This document shows, one piece after another, positions 44,453 through 52,383 of a stretch of 64,000 nucleotides of DNA; position 1 is the first letter of the stretch; every line of letters starts with the position of its first letter. The translations under genes and the position numbers were made by a program. A model generated the notes under the pieces. It had not been told where the DNA came from and searched no databases. It saw nothing but the letters and a program-made list of their open reading frames with translations. Source of the stretch: Arthrobacter sp. AZCC_0090 (lineage in GTDB: Bacteria > Actinomycetota > Actinomycetes > Actinomycetales > Micrococcaceae); contig NZ_JACHEE010000008.1 of the NCBI RefSeq assembly GCF_014207375.1, forward strand, positions 124,001 through 188,000. The letters are read 5' to 3'.

Positions 44453-46357
44453 TCACACCGCCTCGTGGACCCCTGCCTGCAGGAGGGGCGCGAAGAATGC
44501 GGCGAGTTCCGCCGTCGCGGTCAAGGGCAGGACGTTCGCCACGTACTGGTCCGGACGCACCACCACCACGACGCCGCCGCGGTCAAGGCCGCGCAGTTCG
44601 AAGATGTCAGCCGAAGGATCGGTAGCGTAGACGTTCTCGAGGTACGTGAGTTTGAACGGCCCCACCTGCGGCTTGAACGCTGCCGGTACAGCCCCGATGT
44701 CGACGCTCGTGTGCTCTTGCTGGTAGATCACCTTCACGTCGAACCACGCATCGCGGTCAGCGTCCGACGGCGTTGCGGCCAGCGGCGAATCCGGCGAGTT
44801 CGCGATCCACTCGGCAAAGTCCGCCACAACTCCGGAGGAACCGGCCGGTGCGCCGTCCGCGAAGACGTAGATCCGCCAGCGTCCGTCCGCCTTGGCCTGG
44901 TGGCCGAGGTGTACCGGGTTGGTGTCGCAGACGCGCACCACGGGCGCGGACTTGAAACGTTTGCCGATGGTGAAGCCGGTGGCCAGGCTTTGGTGTGCGG
45001 GCTCGGCGATGAGCGCGGAGGGGGCGTACTGGGTCATGAAGCCGGCGGGGAATTCCGCAGTGTTCACGTAGAAGTTTTCCAGCTCGGTAGGGTCCTCAAA
45101 TTCCTCGGGCTTCTTGGCCATGAGCGTGGACCACTCTTTGTCGAAGTCGATGAGGTTCTTGGCAATGACTTGGCGCTCGGCGGAGTACGTGGACAGCAGG
45201 CTCTCCGGGCTGCGGCCTTCGAGGACGTGTCCGAGCTTCCACGCCAAGTTGAAGCCGTCCTGCATGGAGACGTTCATGCCCTGGCCAGCTTTGGCGCTGT
45301 GGGTGTGGCATGCGTCGCCGGTAATGAAGACGCGGGGGGTGCGGGTTCCGCGTTCCTCCGGCAGGACGTCGTCGAACCTGTCGGTGAGGCGGTGGCCCAC
45401 TTCGTAGACGCTGTGCCAGGCGACGTTGCGCACATCGAGGGTGTAGGGGTGGAGGATGTCGTTGGCCTTGGCGATGATTTGCTCGATGGTGGTGTTGCGC
45501 ACTGAGCGGTTGTCACCCTGGTTGACCTCGCCGAGGTCGACGTACATGCGGAAGAGGTGTCCGCCTTCGCGCGGGATCAGCAAGATGCTGCCGCCCGTGC
45601 CGGACTGGATGGCGCACTTCGTGCGGATGTCGGGGAAGTCCGTGACGGCGAGGACGTCCATGACGCCCCAGGCATGGTTGGCTTGGTCGCCAGCGAGGGT
45701 GCAACCGATCGATTCCCGCACCTTGCTGCGCGCGCCGTCTGCGCCGACGACGTACTTGGCCCGGACAATGCGCTCCTGGCCTTCATCGGGGCCGGCCGTG
45801 TGGAGGAGCGTGACGCTGACGGGGTAGTCGCCCTCGTTGGCGACCTCGAGTCCGCGGAATTCCAGTCCGTAGTCGGGAGACATGCGGGTGGGGGAGTTCG
45901 CCATGAACTCGGCGAAGTAATCAAGCACGCGCGCTTGGTTGACGATGAGGTGCGGGAATTCGCTGATGTCACCGGTCGGATCGTCGAGGGCGCGGGCGGT
46001 CCGGATGATGCGCGAGGGGTCGGCAGGGTCCGGCTTCCAGAACGCCATCTCGGTGATCCGGTACGCCTCGGCGATGATCCGCTCGGCGAAGCCGAACGCC
46101 TGGAAGGTCTCGACGCTGCGGGCCTGGATGCCGTCGGCCTGGCCGATCGCGAGCCGCCCGCCGCGGCGCTCCACGATCCGCGTCGTGACGCCCGGGAACT
46201 GGGACAGTTGCGCGGCGGCGAGCATGCCTGCGGGCCCGCTGCCGACGATGAGCACGTCGACCTCATCGGGAAGGTCCGAGGGTCGGTTGATGCCGACGCC
46301 GGCGGCCGGTTGGACTCGCGGGTCACCGGATACATAACCGTGGTGGTGGAACTGCAC
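44453..46357 (-). CDS. FAD-dependent aromatic monooxygenase (phenol hydroxylase / 3-hydroxybenzoate 4-hydroxylase type)
   Basis: Flavoprotein of 634 residues starting at GTG (46357), preceded by AGGAAAG. It has VLIVGSGPAGMLAAAQL, the DG motif VVGADGARSKVR and the second FAD motif VFITGDACHTHSAKAGQGMN, with a C-terminal thioredoxin-like domain. The sequence is closest in my memory to MobA-type 3-hydroxybenzoate 4-monooxygenase. However, the genes divergent to it degrade homoprotocatechuate, so in this strain it more probably hydroxylates 3- or 4-hydroxyphenylacetate to 3,4-dihydroxyphenylacetate. No separate flavin reductase is needed in this class. Confidence 0.85.
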   Translation of the reverse strand: MQFHHHGYVSGDPRVQPAAGVGINRPSDLPDEVDVLIVGSGPAGMLAAAQLSQFPGVTTRIVERRGGRLAIGQADGIQARSVETFQAFGFAERIIAEAYRITEMAFWKPDPADPSRIIRTARALDDPTGDISEFPHLIVNQARVLDYFAEFMANSPTRMSPDYGLEFRGLEVANEGDYPVSVTLLHTAGPDEGQERIVRAKYVVGADGARSKVRESIGCTLAGDQANHAWGVMDVLAVTDFPDIRTKCAIQSGTGGSILLIPREGGHLFRMYVDLGEVNQGDNRSVRNTTIEQIIAKANDILHPYTLDVRNVAWHSVYEVGHRLTDRFDDVLPEERGTRTPRVFITGDACHTHSAKAGQGMNVSMQDGFNLAWKLGHVLEGRSPESLLSTYSAERQVIAKNLIDFDKEWSTLMAKKPEEFEDPTELENFYVNTAEFPAGFMTQYAPSALIAEPAHQSLATGFTIGKRFKSAPVVRVCDTNPVHLGHQAKADGRWRIYVFADGAPAGSSGVVADFAEWIANSPDSPLAATPSDADRDAWFDVKVIYQQEHTSVDIGAVPAAFKPQVGPFKLTYLENVYATDPSADIFELRGLDRGGVVVVVRPDQYVANVLPLTATAELAAFFAPLLQAGVHEAV

Positions 46358-46384
46358 GGGCTTTCCTCACTTCGTTGTGCGGTT

Positions 46385-46419
46385 GTTCAATTATAGAACT
46401 GTGAATTCTCTATTTGAAC
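46385..46419. promoter_or_regulatory. Nested inverted repeats before the monooxygenase
   Basis: GTTCAA (46385-46390) and TTGAAC (46414-46419) flank a second imperfect palindrome AGAACT-GTG-AATTCT (46395-46409). The element lies 28 bp upstream of the monooxygenase start, in an AT-rich pocket, and may be an operator. Confidence 0.45.
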
Positions 46420-46589
46420 CTGATTCGGTTTCTAACTGTACGGCAGGCGTGACAGGGGCCACAAGGCCCTCGTGGGCCCACCCCGACGCCGGAGCTTGTT
46501 TCCAAGGCCGCTGCTTGAAGCTCCGGATTGGGAAACAAGCCACGGGATCCGCGCCGGGGTTGACGCCTCGAAGTTCGCCAGCCATAGTT

Positions 46590-46601
46590 ATCGTATACGA
46601 T
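46590..46601. promoter_or_regulatory. GntR/FCD-type operator ATCGTATACGAT
   Basis: A perfect 12-bp palindrome, 24 bp before the FAH-RraA start codon. The pattern ATnGTATACnAT is the classical site of FCD-type GntR repressors such as those controlling aromatic degradation. The GntR protein encoded second in this operon is the obvious candidate to bind it. Confidence 0.7.
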
Positions 46602-46625
46602 TTCGTACTCGATGAGGAGATTATC

Positions 46626-48083
46626 TTGGAACAGGTCACCGACCACATCCTGGCCGCAGCCCACAAGGTCATCGCGGTGCATATCAACTACCCCAGTCGG
46701 GCGGCCCAGCGCGGCCGTACCCCGGAGCAGCCGTCGTACTTCCTGAAGCCATCGTCGTCCCTCGCGCTCAGTGGCTCAGCGGTAGAGCGTCCGGCCGGCT
46801 GCGAACTCCTCGGGTACGAGGGCGAGATCGCGCTGGTCATCGGCAAGCCTGCCCGCCGTGTGAGCCTCGAGGACGCCTGGAACCACGTCCAGTGGGTCAC
46901 CGCGAGCAACGACCTCGGCGTCTATGACCTGCGCTACGCGGACAAGGGTTCCAACCTCCGGTCCAAGGGCGGCGACGGCTTCACCCCGGTAGGACCGGCG
47001 CTCATCCCGGCCGCCGACGTCGACCCTTCCGGGCTGCGCATCCGCGCCTGGCACAACGGCGAACTCGTCCAGGACGACACCACCGAAGAATTGCTGTTCC
47101 CCTTCGCGCGCCTCGTGGCCGATCTCTCCCAGCTCCTCACACTCGAAACCGGCGACATCATCCTGACCGGCACCCCGGCCGGTGCCTCCGTCGCCCAGCC
47201 GGGCGACGTCGTCGAGGTTGAGGTGAGTGCCGGTGACTTCAGCTCGGGTCGTCTCACCACCACAGTGACGGAAGGTACGACGTCGTTCGCGGACTTTGGT
47301 GCCCGGCCCAAGACCGACGGCACCCAGCGGGAGGAAGCGTACGGTTCGCGTGAAGCGGCGGGCCTCGCCCCCATCGTGTCCGTTCTGACTTCGGAGCTGA
47401 AGAAGAAACTCGAAAGCGTCGCCACGGCCACCTTGTCCAGTCAGTTGCGCAAACGCGGATTGAACAATGTGAGCATCGACGGACTGCAGGCCACTCGCCC
47501 GGACCGCCGAGTGGTCGGGCTCGCGCGGACCCTGCGTTATGTTCCTAACCGCGAGGACCTGTTCGCAACCCACGGCGGCGGTTTCAACGCACAGAAACGC
47601 GCCATCGATTCCGTGAACGAGGGCGAGATCCTGGTCATGGAAGCCCGGGGCGAAAAGGGCACCGGAACGGTGGGGGACATCTTGGCGCTGCGTGCCCAGA
47701 TGCGCGGTGCCGCGGCCATCATCACCGACGGCGGCGTGCGCGACTATTCGGCGGTGGCAGGACTGGACATGCCCACCTACTTCGCCAACCCGCATCCCGC
47801 CGTGCTGGGCCGACGCCACATTCCGTGGGACACCGACATCACCATCGCCTGCGGCGGAGCCACCGTCCAGCCCGGGGACATCATCGTGGCCGACTCGGAC
47901 GGCATCCTGGTGATTCCGCCGGCCATCGCCGGGGAACTCGTGGACGAGTGCATCGAGCAGGAAAAGGAAGAAGCCTTCATCTTCGAGATGGTCAAACAGG
48001 GCAACAGCGTGGACGGTTTGTATCCGATGAACGCGCAGTGGCGTGCCCGGTACCAGGAGTGGGAAGGAGCCCAAGGTGACTGA
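46626..48083 (+). CDS. Fusion of fumarylacetoacetate hydrolase (HpaG-like) domain and RraA-like domain
   Basis: Protein of 485 residues with a TTG start chosen because GAGGAG lies 6 bases before it. Residues about 1-240 form an FAH domain with the metal motif YEGEIALVIGK, TASNDLGVYDLR, GDGFTPVGP and ILTGTPAG; this is the fold of HpaG, which decarboxylates and isomerises the tricarboxylic intermediate of the homoprotocatechuate pathway. Residues about 255-485 form an RraA-like domain with GDILALRAQM and TDGGVRD, as in 4-carboxy-4-hydroxy-2-oxoadipate aldolases and oxaloacetate decarboxylases. The second domain may take the decarboxylase role of the missing HpaG half. First gene of the rightward operon. 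Confidence 0.85.
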   Translation: MEQVTDHILAAAHKVIAVHINYPSRAAQRGRTPEQPSYFLKPSSSLALSGSAVERPAGCELLGYEGEIALVIGKPARRVSLEDAWNHVQWVTASNDLGVYDLRYADKGSNLRSKGGDGFTPVGPALIPAADVDPSGLRIRAWHNGELVQDDTTEELLFPFARLVADLSQLLTLETGDIILTGTPAGASVAQPGDVVEVEVSAGDFSSGRLTTTVTEGTTSFADFGARPKTDGTQREEAYGSREAAGLAPIVSVLTSELKKKLESVATATLSSQLRKRGLNNVSIDGLQATRPDRRVVGLARTLRYVPNREDLFATHGGGFNAQKRAIDSVNEGEILVMEARGEKGTGTVGDILALRAQMRGAAAIITDGGVRDYSAVAGLDMPTYFANPHPAVLGRRHIPWDTDITIACGGATVQPGDIIVADSDGILVIPPAIAGELVDECIEQEKEEAFIFEMVKQGNSVDGLYPMNAQWRARYQEWEGAQGD

Positions 48084-48804
48084 AACCGCCGTCGGGATTT
48101 CCGCCGTCGAACGTTCCGCTGCTGACGCCGCAGGAACCAAAACCGGCAGCAAGTCCGAGCAGGCTTATGCGGCCGTGAAGGCGCGCATCGTGGAGGGCAC
48201 CTACACGCCGGGTTATCGGCTGGTGCTGGCCAAGATTGCCGAGGACCTCGGCGTGAGCGTGGTCCCGGTCCGGGAGGCGATCCGTCGCCTGGAGGCCGAA
48301 GGGCTCGTGAAGTTCGAGCGCAACATCGGCGCCACGGTCTCCGGAATCGACCCCACAGAGTACCTGTACACGATGCAGACCCTGAGCATCATCGAGGGCG
48401 CGGCCACTGCGTTGTCCGCACCCCTCATTGATTCCGTGGCCATTGCCCGGGCCCGGGCCGTGAACGCCGAGATGCGCGACTGCTTGGAACATTTCGACCC
48501 GGTCCGTTTCACTGCGCTGAACCAGGATTTCCACAGCGTGCTCTTTGAACACTGCCCCAATCCGCACATCCTGGACCTCGTGCACCGGGGCTGGAACCGA
48601 CTCGCCTCGATCAGGGCCTCAACGTTCCGATTCGTCCCCGGGCGTGCGCATGAGTCCGTGGACGAACACGAGGCACTGCTCCAACTCATTGAAAGCAACG
48701 CCGACGCCGACACCATCGAACAAGCCGCCCGCAGGCACCGCGCCGCCACCCTGGATGCGTACCTGTCGCTAGCCCCGGCGGCCGTGCAAGCAAAGACCAT
48801 CTGA
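48076..48804 (+). CDS. GntR family transcriptional regulator (FCD type)
   Basis: Regulator of 242 residues with a GTG start at 48076, overlapping the fusion gene by 8 bp and preceded by AAGGAG. The winged helix reads LVLAKIAEDLGVSVVPVREAIRRLE and the FCD domain has DFHSVLFEHC and DEHEALLQLIES with metal-type histidines. It probably represses the homoprotocatechuate operon and responds to the aromatic acid or a ring-cleavage product. The palindrome at 46590-46601 is its likely operator. Confidence 0.92.
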   Translation: MTETAVGISAVERSAADAAGTKTGSKSEQAYAAVKARIVEGTYTPGYRLVLAKIAEDLGVSVVPVREAIRRLEAEGLVKFERNIGATVSGIDPTEYLYTMQTLSIIEGAATALSAPLIDSVAIARARAVNAEMRDCLEHFDPVRFTALNQDFHSVLFEHCPNPHILDLVHRGWNRLASIRASTFRFVPGRAHESVDEHEALLQLIESNADADTIEQAARRHRAATLDAYLSLAPAAVQAKTI

Positions 48805-48815
48805 CCCACCTTCAC

Positions 48816-48835
48816 AGCAGTAAAGAGCAGTAAAG
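48816..48835 (+). repeat. 10-bp tandem duplication before hpaE
   Basis: AGCAGTAAAG occurs twice head to tail just upstream of the hpaE ribosome binding site (AAAGGAAG). It may be a small slippage duplication. Confidence 0.75.
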
Positions 48836-48845
48836 GAAGACAACA

Positions 48846-50360
48846 ATGACGTTCACTGCACCAGAAACCACCACCCACTACGTCCCGAAGGACCTTCCCA
48901 CCCACATCCAGCACTTCATCAACGGTCAGTTCGTTGACTCCGTGAGCGGCAAAACCTTCGACGTCCTGGACCCGGTGTCGAACGGCAACTACGCCACCGC
49001 CGCAGCCGGCCAGGAGGAAGACATCGACCTCGCCGTCGCCGCCGCCCGCGAAGCCTTCGTGAACGGCCCGTGGCCGAAGATGAAGCCCCGCGAACGCGCC
49101 CGCGTGCTGAACAGGATCGCCGACGCCGTCGAAGCCCAGGAAGCCCGCCTCGCCGAGCTCGAGACCTTCGACACCGGCCTTCCGATCACCCAGGCCAAGG
49201 GCCAGGCGTTGCGCGCGGCGGAGAACTTCCGCTTCTTCGCGGACCTGATCGTGGCCCAGTTCGACGACGCCATGAAGGTTCCGGGTTCGCAGATCAACTA
49301 CGTTAACCGGAAGCCGATCGGCGTGGCGGGCCTTATTACTCCGTGGAACACGCCGTTCATGCTCGAGTCCTGGAAGCTTGCCCCGGCCTTGGCCACCGGC
49401 AACACCGTGGTCCTGAAACCGGCCGAGTTCACCCCGCTTTCGGCCTCACTCTGGGCGACTATTTTCAAGGACGCCGGCCTGCCGGACGGCGTGTTCAACC
49501 TGGTCAACGGCCTGGGCGAGGAAGCCGGCGACGCCCTCGTGAAGCACCCGGACGTGCCCCTAATCTCCTTCACCGGCGAGACCACCACAGGCCAGACCAT
49601 CTTCCGCAACGCCGCAGCCAACCTCAAGGGCCTGTCCATGGAGCTGGGCGGCAAGTCGCCGTGCGTCGTGTTCGCCGACGCCGACCTCGACGCCGCGATC
49701 GATTCGGCCCTGTTCGGGGTCTTCTCCCTCAACGGGGAACGTTGCACCGCGGGCTCGCGCATCCTCGTCGAACGCGCCATCTATGACGAGTTCTGCGAAA
49801 AGTACGCGGCCCGCGCGAAGAACATCGTCGTCGGGGACCCGCACGACCCCAAGACCCAGGTCGGTGCCCTCGTCCACCCCGAGCACTACGAAAAAGTTGC
49901 CTCGTACGTGGAGATCGGTAAGTCCGAAGGCCGGCTGTTGGCCGGTGGCGGACGCCCGGCACACCTCCCGGAAGGCAACTACATCGCCCCTACTGTGTTT
50001 GCCGACGTCGCGCCCGATGCGCGGATCTTCCAGGAAGAAATCTTCGGACCCGTCGTCGCGATCACCCCGTTCGAGAACGACGACGAAGCCCTCGCCCTCG
50101 CAAACAACACCAAATACGGCCTGGCGGCCTACATCTGGACCCAGAACCTGACCCGCGCCCACAACTTCGCGCAGAACGTCGAGGCGGGCATGGTGTGGCT
50201 CAACAGTCATAACGTCCGGGACCTGCGCACTCCCTTCGGCGGCGTCAAGGCCTCCGGCCTGGGCCACGAAGGCGGCTACCGCTCCATCGATTTCTATACC
50301 GACCAGCAGGCCGTGCACATCACCCTCGGCGCTGTCCACACCCCCAAGTTCGGCGCGTAA
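48846..50360 (+). CDS. hpaE: 5-carboxymethyl-2-hydroxymuconate semialdehyde dehydrogenase
   Basis: Aldehyde dehydrogenase of 504 residues. It has FINGQFV, GGKSPCVVF before the helix, the catalytic cysteine in FSLNGERCTAGSRI, EEIFGPVVAITPF and NSHNVRDLRTPFGGVKASG, which matches HpaE closely in the C-terminal part. It oxidises the ring-cleavage semialdehyde to the carboxymethyl-hydroxymuconate with NAD. It follows the GntR gene by 41 bp and precedes mndD, from which it is separated by a palindromic element. Confidence 0.92.
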   Translation: MTFTAPETTTHYVPKDLPTHIQHFINGQFVDSVSGKTFDVLDPVSNGNYATAAAGQEEDIDLAVAAAREAFVNGPWPKMKPRERARVLNRIADAVEAQEARLAELETFDTGLPITQAKGQALRAAENFRFFADLIVAQFDDAMKVPGSQINYVNRKPIGVAGLITPWNTPFMLESWKLAPALATGNTVVLKPAEFTPLSASLWATIFKDAGLPDGVFNLVNGLGEEAGDALVKHPDVPLISFTGETTTGQTIFRNAAANLKGLSMELGGKSPCVVFADADLDAAIDSALFGVFSLNGERCTAGSRILVERAIYDEFCEKYAARAKNIVVGDPHDPKTQVGALVHPEHYEKVASYVEIGKSEGRLLAGGGRPAHLPEGNYIAPTVFADVAPDARIFQEEIFGPVVAITPFENDDEALALANNTKYGLAAYIWTQNLTRAHNFAQNVEAGMVWLNSHNVRDLRTPFGGVKASGLGHEGGYRSIDFYTDQQAVHITLGAVHTPKFGA

Positions 50361-50426
50361 CCCAACTAACTCGCACTTGTTGTCGTTATGAGGCTCCAAA
50401 ACGACACCTACTGCGAGTCAGTTGGG
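50361..50426. repeat. 66-bp palindromic element between hpaE and mndD
   Basis: Outer arms CCCAACTAACTCGCA (50361-50375) and TGCGAGTCAGTTGGG (50412-50426) pair at 14 of 15 positions. Inner arms TGTCGTT (50381-50387) and AACGACA (50400-50406) pair perfectly. The element begins right after the hpaE stop codon. The structure is that of an interspersed palindromic repeat, and it could form a long hairpin that attenuates or stabilises mRNA. Confidence 0.85.
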
Positions 50427-50467
50427 TACCGAACCCCAGAGACCCCTTTCAAAGAAGAGAGAACCCG

Positions 50468-51544
50468 ATGACCAACTTTGTCCCCACCCCTTCCGTCCCG
50501 GCTCCGGATATCGTGCGCTGCGCCTACCTCGAACTCGTGGTCACAGACCTCGCCAAGTCCCGCGAGTTCTACGTGGACCTCCTGGGCCTGCACGTCACCG
50601 AAGAAGACGAGAACACCATCTACCTACGCTCCTTCGAGGAGTTCATCCACCACAACCTCGTCCTGCGCAAGGGACCGGTCGCAGCCGCCGCCGCGTTCGC
50701 GTACCGGGTGAAGTCCCCGGCCGAGGTGGACGCCGCCGAGGCGTACTACCGCGAGTTGGGCTGCCGGGTCGAGCGCCGCAAGGACGGCTTCACCAAGGGC
50801 GTGGGCGACTCCGTCCGCGTGGAGGATCCGCTGGGCTTCCCGTACGAGTTCTTCTACGACGTGGAGCACGTCGAACGCCTCACCCAGCGCTACGACCTGT
50901 ACTCCGCCGGGGAGCTGGTCCGCCTGGACCACTTCAACCAGGTCACCCCCGACGTTCCCCGCGGCCGGAAGTACCTCGAGGACCTCGGCTTCCGCGTCTC
51001 GGAAGACATCAAGGATTCCGACGGCGTCACGTACGCCGCGTGGATGCACCGCAAGCAGACCGTGCACGACACCGCCCTGACCGGCGGCAACGGTCCCCGC
51101 CTGCACCACATCGCGTTCTCGACGCACGAGAAGCACAACATCATCCAGATCTGCGACAAGATGGGCGCCCTGCGCATCAGCGACCGGATCGAACGCGGCC
51201 CCGGCAGGCACGGCGTCTCCAACGCGTTCTACCTGTACATCCTGGACCCGGACGGGCACCGCATCGAGATCTACACCCAGGACTACTACACGGGCGATCC
51301 TGACAACCCCACCGTCACCTGGGACGTCCACGACAACCAGCGCCGCGACTGGTGGGGCAACCCCGTGGTCCCCTCCTGGTACACCGAGGCCTCCCTCGTC
51401 CTGGACCTGGACGGCAACCCCCAGCCGGTCATCATCCGTGAGGAAAAGAGCGAAATGGCGGTCACCGTGGGCGCCGACGGTTTCTCCTACACCCGGCCAG
51501 AAGGCGCCACGGCAGAGGGCTTCAAGCTCGGCGCCCAGGTCTAG
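50468..51544 (+). CDS. mndD: 3,4-dihydroxyphenylacetate 2,3-dioxygenase (MndD type)
   Basis: Type I extradiol dioxygenase of 358 residues that opens the ring of homoprotocatechuate next to the hydroxyl groups. The two-histidine-one-glutamate metal site is seen in RLDHFNQV, PRLHHIAF and HRIEIYTQ. The sequence is almost that of the manganese-dependent MndD of Arthrobacter globiformis as I remember it (start MTNFVPTPSVPAPDIVRCAY), so manganese rather than iron is likely. Equivalent to HpaD in function. Preceded by AAGAGAGAA. Confidence 0.96.
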   Translation: MTNFVPTPSVPAPDIVRCAYLELVVTDLAKSREFYVDLLGLHVTEEDENTIYLRSFEEFIHHNLVLRKGPVAAAAAFAYRVKSPAEVDAAEAYYRELGCRVERRKDGFTKGVGDSVRVEDPLGFPYEFFYDVEHVERLTQRYDLYSAGELVRLDHFNQVTPDVPRGRKYLEDLGFRVSEDIKDSDGVTYAAWMHRKQTVHDTALTGGNGPRLHHIAFSTHEKHNIIQICDKMGALRISDRIERGPGRHGVSNAFYLYILDPDGHRIEIYTQDYYTGDPDNPTVTWDVHDNQRRDWWGNPVVPSWYTEASLVLDLDGNPQPVIIREEKSEMAVTVGADGFSYTRPEGATAEGFKLGAQV

Positions 51545-51597
51545 TGTCCGGGCTTTAAAGGGATACTGACCGCAGGATGGCCGAACGGAGTGTGAAG

Positions 51598-52383
51598 ATG
51601 CTTGACCCGAAGACGATAGAAACCATTGCGGACGAACTACTGGAAGCCGGCCGGTCCCGGACCCCGGTGCCTCGCCTGACCGCCCGCTACCCGGACATGA
51701 CGGTGGAGGATTCCTACGCCGTGCAGCAGTTGTGGCGGCGCAGGAACGAGGACGCCGGCCGGAAGCTGGTGGGCCGCAAGATCGGACTGACGTCCAAGGC
51801 CATGCAGGCCGCGACGGGCATCACCGAACCCGACTACGGCGCGATCTTCGATGACATGGTGCTGGAAACGGGCTGCTCCGTGGCGTGGGACCAGTACACC
51901 CACCCGCGGGTCGAAGTGGAACTGGCTTTCGTGCTCAAGAAGGACCTCTCCGGGCCAGGGTGCACCATCTTCGACGTCCTGAACGCCACGGACTACGTGG
52001 TTCCGGCCCTCGAGATCCTGGACTCCAGGATCGAGATGGAGGGCCGGACCATCGTGGACACCATCTCGGACAACGCCGCGATGGGTGCCATGGTGGTGGG
52101 CGGCCGCCCGGTCCGCCCGGACGCCGTCGACCTCCGCTGGGTATCGGCCATCCTGTACAAGAACCAGACCGTGGAGGAAACCGGCGTCGCCGCCGGAGTC
52201 CTGGACCACCCTGCCAACGGGGTGCATTGGCTGGCCAACAAGATCGCCCCTCACGGAGACGGGCTGAAGGCCGGGGAGATCATCCTCGCCGGCTCCTTCA
52301 CCCGCCCGCTGTGGGTGTACAAAGGGGATACCGTCCACGCCGACTACGGACCCTTGGGAGTCATCACATGCCGGTTCGAGTAG
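51598..52383 (+). CDS. hpaH: 2-oxo-hept-4-ene-1,7-dioate hydratase
   Basis: Protein of 261 residues closely similar to HpaH of E. coli along its length, with GRKIGLTSKAMQ, EPDYGAIFDDM, PRVEVELAFVLKKDL, NATDYVVPALEI and HPANGVHWLANKIAP. It adds water to the pathway's oxo-heptenedioate. The ATG at 51598 has GGAG 7 bases upstream; an ATG at 51577 in frame would add seven residues. It overlaps the aldolase gene by 16 bp. Confidence 0.95.
   Translation: MLDPKTIETIADELLEAGRSRTPVPRLTARYPDMTVEDSYAVQQLWRRRNEDAGRKLVGRKIGLTSKAMQAATGITEPDYGAIFDDMVLETGCSVAWDQYTHPRVEVELAFVLKKDLSGPGCTIFDVLNATDYVVPALEILDSRIEMEGRTIVDTISDNAAMGAMVVGGRPVRPDAVDLRWVSAILYKNQTVEETGVAAGVLDHPANGVHWLANKIAPHGDGLKAGEIILAGSFTRPLWVYKGDTVHADYGPLGVITCRFE

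Noticed and set aside
46377..46625. 83-residue N-terminal extension of the FAH-RraA fusion
   Set aside because: It would read through both candidate operators and has no FAH features. The TTG at 46626 has a well-placed GAGGAG.
50361..50426. Simple intrinsic terminator
   Set aside because: The arms are interrupted by unpaired segments and no T-run follows. The downstream genes belong to the same pathway, so a palindromic repeat element is the better description.
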